Assembly (NCBI GenBank): GCA_026709365.1
Contig: JAPOTD010000027.1
Coordinates: 1 to 60,406, forward strand
DNA: 60,406 nt
Source of the DNA: Gammaproteobacteria bacterium
Lineage (GTDB): Bacteria; Pseudomonadota; Gammaproteobacteria; Pseudomonadales; Azotimanducaceae
Direction of reading: 5' to 3'
Shown here: positions 56,910 through 60,406 of the stretch, piece after piece
Numbering within the stretch: position 1 is the first letter of the stretch
How the letters are laid out: each line of letters opens with the position of its first letter
The notes under the pieces: generated by a model
What the model was told of the DNA's origin: nothing
What the model saw: the letters and a program-made list of their open reading frames with translations, nothing else
Database searches by the model: none
Program-made: the position numbers and the translations under genes

Positions 56910-57658
56910 GGCCGGACCTCCCCGGCCGCCCAATCGCGCACCCAAGCCGCGCCCGGCTCCTGGCGCAGGATGGCGGTGCGCAGCTTGGCGATGAGGTTGG
57001 CGGCAAACAGGCAATAGGCGCCCAGCACGTTAACCAGCAGCGGCGCCCACATGGACGCCGGCATGGCCGGCGCCTCGGTCAGCTTGAAGGTGGCGCCCTG
57101 ATGCAGGGTGGTCCACCACTCCACGGAGTACTTGATCACCGGGATGTTGATGACGCCGACGACGGCGAGCAGGGCGCAGGCGCGCCCGGCGGCCTCGCGG
57201 CTGGGAATGGCCTGGCGCAGGGCATAAAGGCCGAAGTAGAGGAACAACAACACCAATGTGGAGGTGGTGCGCCCGTCGAATACCCACCAGGTTCCCCAAG
57301 TGGGCTTGCCCCAAACCGCCCCGGTGAAGAGCGCCAAGGCGGTCATCCAGGCGCCGAAGCCGACTAGGTTCTCCAGCACCAGCTGGGCCATCTTCATGCG
57401 CCACACCAGCAACAGCACGCCGGCGACGCCGAGCGTCAGATAGACCGACTGGGCCAGCACGGCGGCCGGCACATGCACGTAGATGATGCGAAAGCTGTTG
57501 CCCTGCTGGTAGTCCGGAGGGGCGAACGCCAAGCCCCAGGTCATGCCGGTGAGCAGCAGCAGCACGGCCAGAACTGCGAAAGCGCCCTGCCACGGGCCGC
57601 TCATGTGGAAGAACCACTTGGGCGATCCCAATCGATGCCAAAACTGCTTCAACGTCAC
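56906..57658 (-). CDS. ccmC: Heme handling protein CcmC
   Basis: A 250-aa protein with six hydrophobic segments and the tryptophan-rich [13 protein letters not shown] motif (about residues 125-137), with likely heme-ligand His in IYVHVPA and TTLHQGA. Starts with GTG at 57658, whose first bases overlap the ccmB stop (GTGA). Adds heme to CcmE. Confidence 0.9.
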   Translation of the reverse strand: MTLKQFWHRLGSPKWFFHMSGPWQGAFAVLAVLLLLTGMTWGLAFAPPDYQQGNSFRIIYVHVPAAVLAQSVYLTLGVAGVLLLVWRMKMAQLVLENLVGFGAWMTALALFTGAVWGKPTWGTWWVFDGRTTSTLVLLFLYFGLYALRQAIPSREAAGRACALLAVVGVINIPVIKYSVEWWTTLHQGATFKLTEAPAMPASMWAPLLVNVLGAYCLFAANLIAKLRTAILRQEPGAAWVRDWAAGEVRP

Positions 57659-58320
57659 GACTGCTCCACACTGATGCGCAAGGCTGCGGTGGCCGCGAAC
57701 GGCGCCAGCGTCAGCGCTGCGGCGCTGATCGCCGCCAGCCAGTAGAACTGCGCCGCAGCGCCAACCCCCGCCATTGTATCCAACACGGCGCTGACGCCGA
57801 ACACCAGCACCGGCAGATGCAAGGGCAGCAGCAGCAGCGCCAGCAAAACGCCGCCGCCGCGCAAGCCCACGGTCAGCGCCGCGCCGACCGCGCCAATCAG
57901 GCTCAGGGCGGGCGTGCCCAGCAGCAGGCCCAGCATCAGGGCCGGGAGCGCCGCAGCGGGCAGATTCAACAGCAGCGCGGCCACGGGGGCCAAAACGGCC
58001 ATGGCCGCGCCCGACACGCACCACTGCACAGCCACCTTGCCCAACACCGCGGCGAAGGGCGGCTCCGCCAGCAGCAGCAACTGCTCCAAGGTGCCATCCT
58101 CAAGGTCGCGCCTGAACAAGGCTTCCAACGACAGCAGGTTGGCCAGCAAAACCAAGGCCCAGACGATGGCGGGCGCCAGCTCCGCCAATTGCCGCGGGTC
58201 ACCGCCGAAGGCGATCGCAAACAGGGTCGTGGCCAGAAACAGGAACACCAACGGATTGACGGCCTCATCCCTGGAGCGCATGAGGCAGAGCCAATCGCGG
58301 CGAAACTGCACGGCGAACAT
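57655..58320 (-). CDS. ccmB: Heme ABC exporter permease CcmB
   Basis: A 221-aa permease with about six hydrophobic segments and [18 protein letters not shown], typical of CcmB. Forms the CcmAB transporter that drives CcmE release. Starts 4 bp after the ccmA stop. Confidence 0.88.
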   Translation of the reverse strand: MFAVQFRRDWLCLMRSRDEAVNPLVFLFLATTLFAIAFGGDPRQLAELAPAIVWALVLLANLLSLEALFRRDLEDGTLEQLLLLAEPPFAAVLGKVAVQWCVSGAAMAVLAPVAALLLNLPAAALPALMLGLLLGTPALSLIGAVGAALTVGLRGGGVLLALLLLPLHLPVLVFGVSAVLDTMAGVGAAAQFYWLAAISAAALTLAPFAATAALRISVEQS

Positions 58321-58324
58321 GGGC

Positions 58325-58891
58325 CTAGTGATCCATCAGATTCACTTCAGACGCGGAGCAGCCCAGTGGTTGATGGGTCGCGCAGAGCACCGCCCCGCCG
58401 CCGCGGCAATGTACCTCGACCAGTTCCCGCACCAAGCGCTGACCATCGGCATCAAGGGCGGCGAGCGGCTCGTCAAGCAGCCACAACGGCCGGTCCCCCA
58501 ACAGCAGCCGGGCCAAGCCCACCCGGCGCTGCTGGCCTTGGGAAAACTGCCCGCAGGGGACGTCCACGACATCCCCAAGCCCCGTGCGGATCAACGCTTC
58601 GCGCGCCGAATCCCCGCCGGGACGCTCATGGGGCTTGAGGTTCTCCAACGGCGACAGCAAGGCGCTGACGCCATTGCGATGGCCAAGGTAGTGACGCGGC
58701 GCCGCCTCGACGGCGCCGCTGAAGTCGGCAAAGAGCCCCGCGGCAATCCGCAGCAGGGTGGATTTGCCGCTGCCGTTGGCCCCGCGAACCTCCGTGCAGC
58801 CGCCCGCGTCCAAGGTCAGGTCGAAGCCGCCGAACAGCCGCCGCCCGCCGCGGGTGCAGTCAAGGTCGGTCATGGTGAGAGGAGGCGGCAT
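58325..58891 (-). CDS. ccmA: Heme ABC exporter ATPase CcmA
   Basis: A 188-aa ABC ATPase with Walker A GANGSGKST, signature FSQGQQRR and Walker B LWLLDEP. The start ATG at 58891 is used; ATG 58873 is possible. First gene of the ccm operon on the minus strand; it lies 23 bp after the RelE-like stop, which raises the possibility of shared transcription. Confidence 0.88.
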   Translation of the reverse strand: MPPPLTMTDLDCTRGGRRLFGGFDLTLDAGGCTEVRGANGSGKSTLLRIAAGLFADFSGAVEAAPRHYLGHRNGVSALLSPLENLKPHERPGGDSAREALIRTGLGDVVDVPCGQFSQGQQRRVGLARLLLGDRPLWLLDEPLAALDADGQRLVRELVEVHCRGGGAVLCATHQPLGCSASEVNLMDH

Positions 58892-58914
58892 CAAGGCGGC
58901 GGCTCGGCTGGAAC

Positions 58915-59265
58915 TCACTCGAAGAGTTCGGCATGGGTGCCCATGCGGGCGAAGTACACCGAACCGCTGGAACCGTCTGCATCCTCGATGCGATAGGCGA
59001 TTGGAAAATCTCCCCCCACATGGCATTCACGGTACGTTGCCCAAGCGCCCTTTAGGGCGTGATCCTTCCGTTCGGGTTCGAGCGGGGCATCATTTGCGAT
59101 GAGCTGCAGCATGACCGCCTTCGCCCGCTTCATGTCGTATCGCCCGAAGCGTGACAGCCGTTCCCAGTCCTTGAGGAAGTCCTTGGCGCAGTCAGCCCGG
59201 CGTGGCGGATTGGTTCGCCTACTGGCGGGTGGCTTTTTCAAGTTCCGCAAACATCTCGTCCGCAT
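58915..59265 (-). CDS. RelE/YafQ-type toxin-like protein, start uncertain
   Basis: The C-terminal part AWATYRECHVGGDFPIAYRI then FARMGTHAELFE matches the YafQ/RelE toxin fold (YRDxHVxPDxxLIY ... RTGSHADLF). An N-terminal helix ADCAKDFLKDWERLSRFGRY precedes it. An ATG at 59265 lies in the antitoxin frame region; no good start exists between the antitoxin stop and the conserved sequence, so the gene may be damaged or start upstream. Inhibits translation by mRNA cleavage if active. Confidence 0.6.
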   Translation of the reverse strand: MRTRCLRNLKKPPASRRTNPPRRADCAKDFLKDWERLSRFGRYDMKRAKAVMLQLIANDAPLEPERKDHALKGAWATYRECHVGGDFPIAYRIEDADGSSGSVYFARMGTHAELFE

Positions 59266-59332
59266 TCGCGAATCGCGCTCTGCGATTCTTGACCATCTCG
59301 TCCACTTCAGCCACACCCATCGGGTTGCGCAT
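59219..59332 (-). CDS. Short antitoxin-like peptide (37 aa)
   Basis: MRNPMGVAEVDEMVKNRRAR then FANADEMFAELEKATRQ. This matches only the C-terminal helix of RelB/DinJ-type antitoxins (RRARFxxADEMFAELEK), so it may be a truncated antitoxin. It starts 9 bp after the TonB receptor stop and ends inside the toxin region. Too short for an independent DNA-binding domain. Confidence 0.5.
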   Translation of the reverse strand: MRNPMGVAEVDEMVKNRRARFANADEMFAELEKATRQ

Positions 59333-59341
59333 CGGAATCAG

Positions 59342-60406
59342 TCAAAGTGCCAGATTAAATCCCAAGTAGCCTTGGATGGGCATGGCCGGGAAGTAGCGGT
59401 AGCTGCCGAAGGCGTAGTCGGCGCGGTCGGCGTAGCGCTCATCGAGCAGGTTGATCACCCGGGCAAACAGGTCGATGCGCCGGTTCAGCTGGTAGCCGCC
59501 GCGCCAATTGAGCACCACATGGCCTTCGTACTTGGCGGTGTTGGCGGCATTGACGTAGTGCTCGCCCACTTGGTTCAGCTCAACCTCGGAGTACCAGCGC
59601 TCGCCCGGCTGGTAGCGCCAACGGGCATTGGTGAGCCAGCGCGGCGCCGAGTCCATCATGTTGCCGTGCTCGATCTGCTCCCCTCTCCCGGCGGCGCGGG
59701 TGAAGGCGTACTTGTGCGCGGCATAGCTGACCGCAAGACTTAGCGTGTGGCTGCCCCATTGCCAGTCGCCGGAAAACTCAAGGCCCAAGGACTTGGTCTT
59801 GCCGTCGCTGACGTTGAAGCCGCTCGCGTCGCGGAAAATGAAGTTGCGGGTTCGTTCGCTGAATGCGGACAGGGACCACGCGCCCGCCTTGAAGCCCGCC
59901 TCCACGGACAGCAAGCGTTCACTGTCCAAGTCCGCGACGGTTTGCCCGCGCTGCAGGCGGTAGAGCTCCGTGGCTTGGGGGGGGCGAAACCCGGTGCTGA
60001 CCATCAAGTAGCCGGAGCGCCGGGCGCCGAAGTCCCGCTCGACGCCCAAGCGGCCTGCCACTTCGGTGAAATCGTCATCCCGGGAGGCGGGCCTTGTGTA
60101 CAGGCAGCCGCCGAAGCCGCAGGCGGAACCGTCGTCGCGGCTGTTGCCGATGAGGTGGCGGTTTTCATAGTCGTAGCCCAAGTGCTCAAGGCGCAGGCTG
60201 TGCAGCAGGCGCAGTCCCTCCGCCAAGGTTGCGCCAAGATCATAGAAGCCGGCCGCCATGATCGAATCGACCCGGTAATCGTAATGGCGCCCTGGGGGGC
60301 GCGTGGCCACCAGAAACGCTGATCCGGTCGTGGGCCGATCCTGGGTCTGCAGCAGGCTGCCCTGCATGACCTCCAGCTGTGCGCCGAACCGGCCGCTCCA
60401 AGCGCC
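59342..60406 (-). CDS. TonB-dependent receptor, 5' end outside window
   Basis: About 355 residues of the C-terminal beta-barrel: repeated strands such as YLMVSTGFRPPQATELYRL, FVARVINLLDERYADRADYA-like region, and a final LGFNLAL with the aromatic/hydrophobic C-terminus typical of outer-membrane barrels. The upstream part lies beyond 60406. Imports ligands such as siderophores, heme or vitamins. The stop lies 9 bp before the antitoxin-like start. Confidence 0.85.
   Translation of the reverse strand, partial: GAWSGRFGAQLEVMQGSLLQTQDRPTTGSAFLVATRPPGRHYDYRVDSIMAAGFYDLGATLAEGLRLLHSLRLEHLGYDYENRHLIGNSRDDGSACGFGGCLYTRPASRDDDFTEVAGRLGVERDFGARRSGYLMVSTGFRPPQATELYRLQRGQTVADLDSERLLSVEAGFKAGAWSLSAFSERTRNFIFRDASGFNVSDGKTKSLGLEFSGDWQWGSHTLSLAVSYAAHKYAFTRAAGRGEQIEHGNMMDSAPRWLTNARWRYQPGERWYSEVELNQVGEHYVNAANTAKYEGHVVLNWRGGYQLNRRIDLFARVINLLDERYADRADYAFGSYRYFPAMPIQGYLGFNLAL

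Overview
This is a GC-rich, gene-dense bacterial chromosome segment. It carries a complete System I cytochrome c maturation operon (ccmABCDEFGHI), a two-domain GlnE, a TonB-dependent receptor, a PHA synthase and compact operons with ATGA/GTGA overlaps. This suggests a free-living or host-associated proteobacterium, most likely gammaproteobacterial. The many acyl-CoA, SDR, MaoC, P450, Rieske and LLM-type (possibly F420-dependent) genes resemble uncultured marine or sponge-associated lineages. The taxonomic placement is inference; no rRNA or tRNA gene was seen.

Layout. 1-4.0 kb: a CMD-family fragment, a holin-like membrane protein, a SnoaL-fold protein, a MAPEG pair and a MaoC hydratase. 4.0-9.4 kb: PHA synthase, a benzoylformate-decarboxylase-like ThDP enzyme and an MFS carrier. 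9.5-16 kb (minus): phosphatase/FAD oxidoreductase pair, a membrane protein, a CMD protein, then a tight P450-Rieske oxygenase unit preceded by a 70-aa protein. 16.2-20.1 kb: a glucosylglycerate module (GH13 phosphorylase, GpgS synthase, HAD phosphatase). 20.3-26.3 kb: methyltransferase, octaheme cytochrome-TPR lipoprotein, crotonase, DUF4153 membrane protein. 26.7-31 kb: a decayed vapBC, coaE, a PHP phosphoesterase whose start is triplicated, two hot-dog dehydratases, Uma2, and a DUF35/thiolase-like pair. 32-41.5 kb: CoA transferase, HDAC-like amidohydrolase, YjbR duplicate, [2Fe-2S] ferredoxin, SDR, crotonase, two LLM oxidoreductases and a membrane-SNase fusion. 41.5-52 kb: DsbA-like protein, glnE, SDR, a possible toxin-antitoxin pair, a large secreted modular protein, SDR and SnoaL-fold protein. 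52-60.4 kb (minus): the ccm operon, a small RelE/YafQ-type pair and a TonB-dependent receptor running off the right edge.

How the genes fit together. Enoyl-CoA hydratases, MaoC/hot-dog dehydratases, family III CoA transferase, a thiolase-like/DUF35 pair, SDRs and oxygenases together suggest degradation of a cyclic or branched lipid such as a steroid or terpenoid; the substrate is inference. The glucosylglycerate set would make and recycle a compatible solute. The ccm operon would mature the octaheme cytochrome.

The most unusual material lies between genes. There is a family of about 190-260 bp non-coding elements with roughly 25-bp terminal inverted repeats, two copies having perfect 6-bp target duplications. 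A second family is built from two hairpins plus a conserved tail. A solitary 159-bp inverted-repeat element is also present. Other oddities are an 85-bp tandem triplication of the PHP gene start and a GlnE whose adenylylation domain has lost its catalytic Asp pair.
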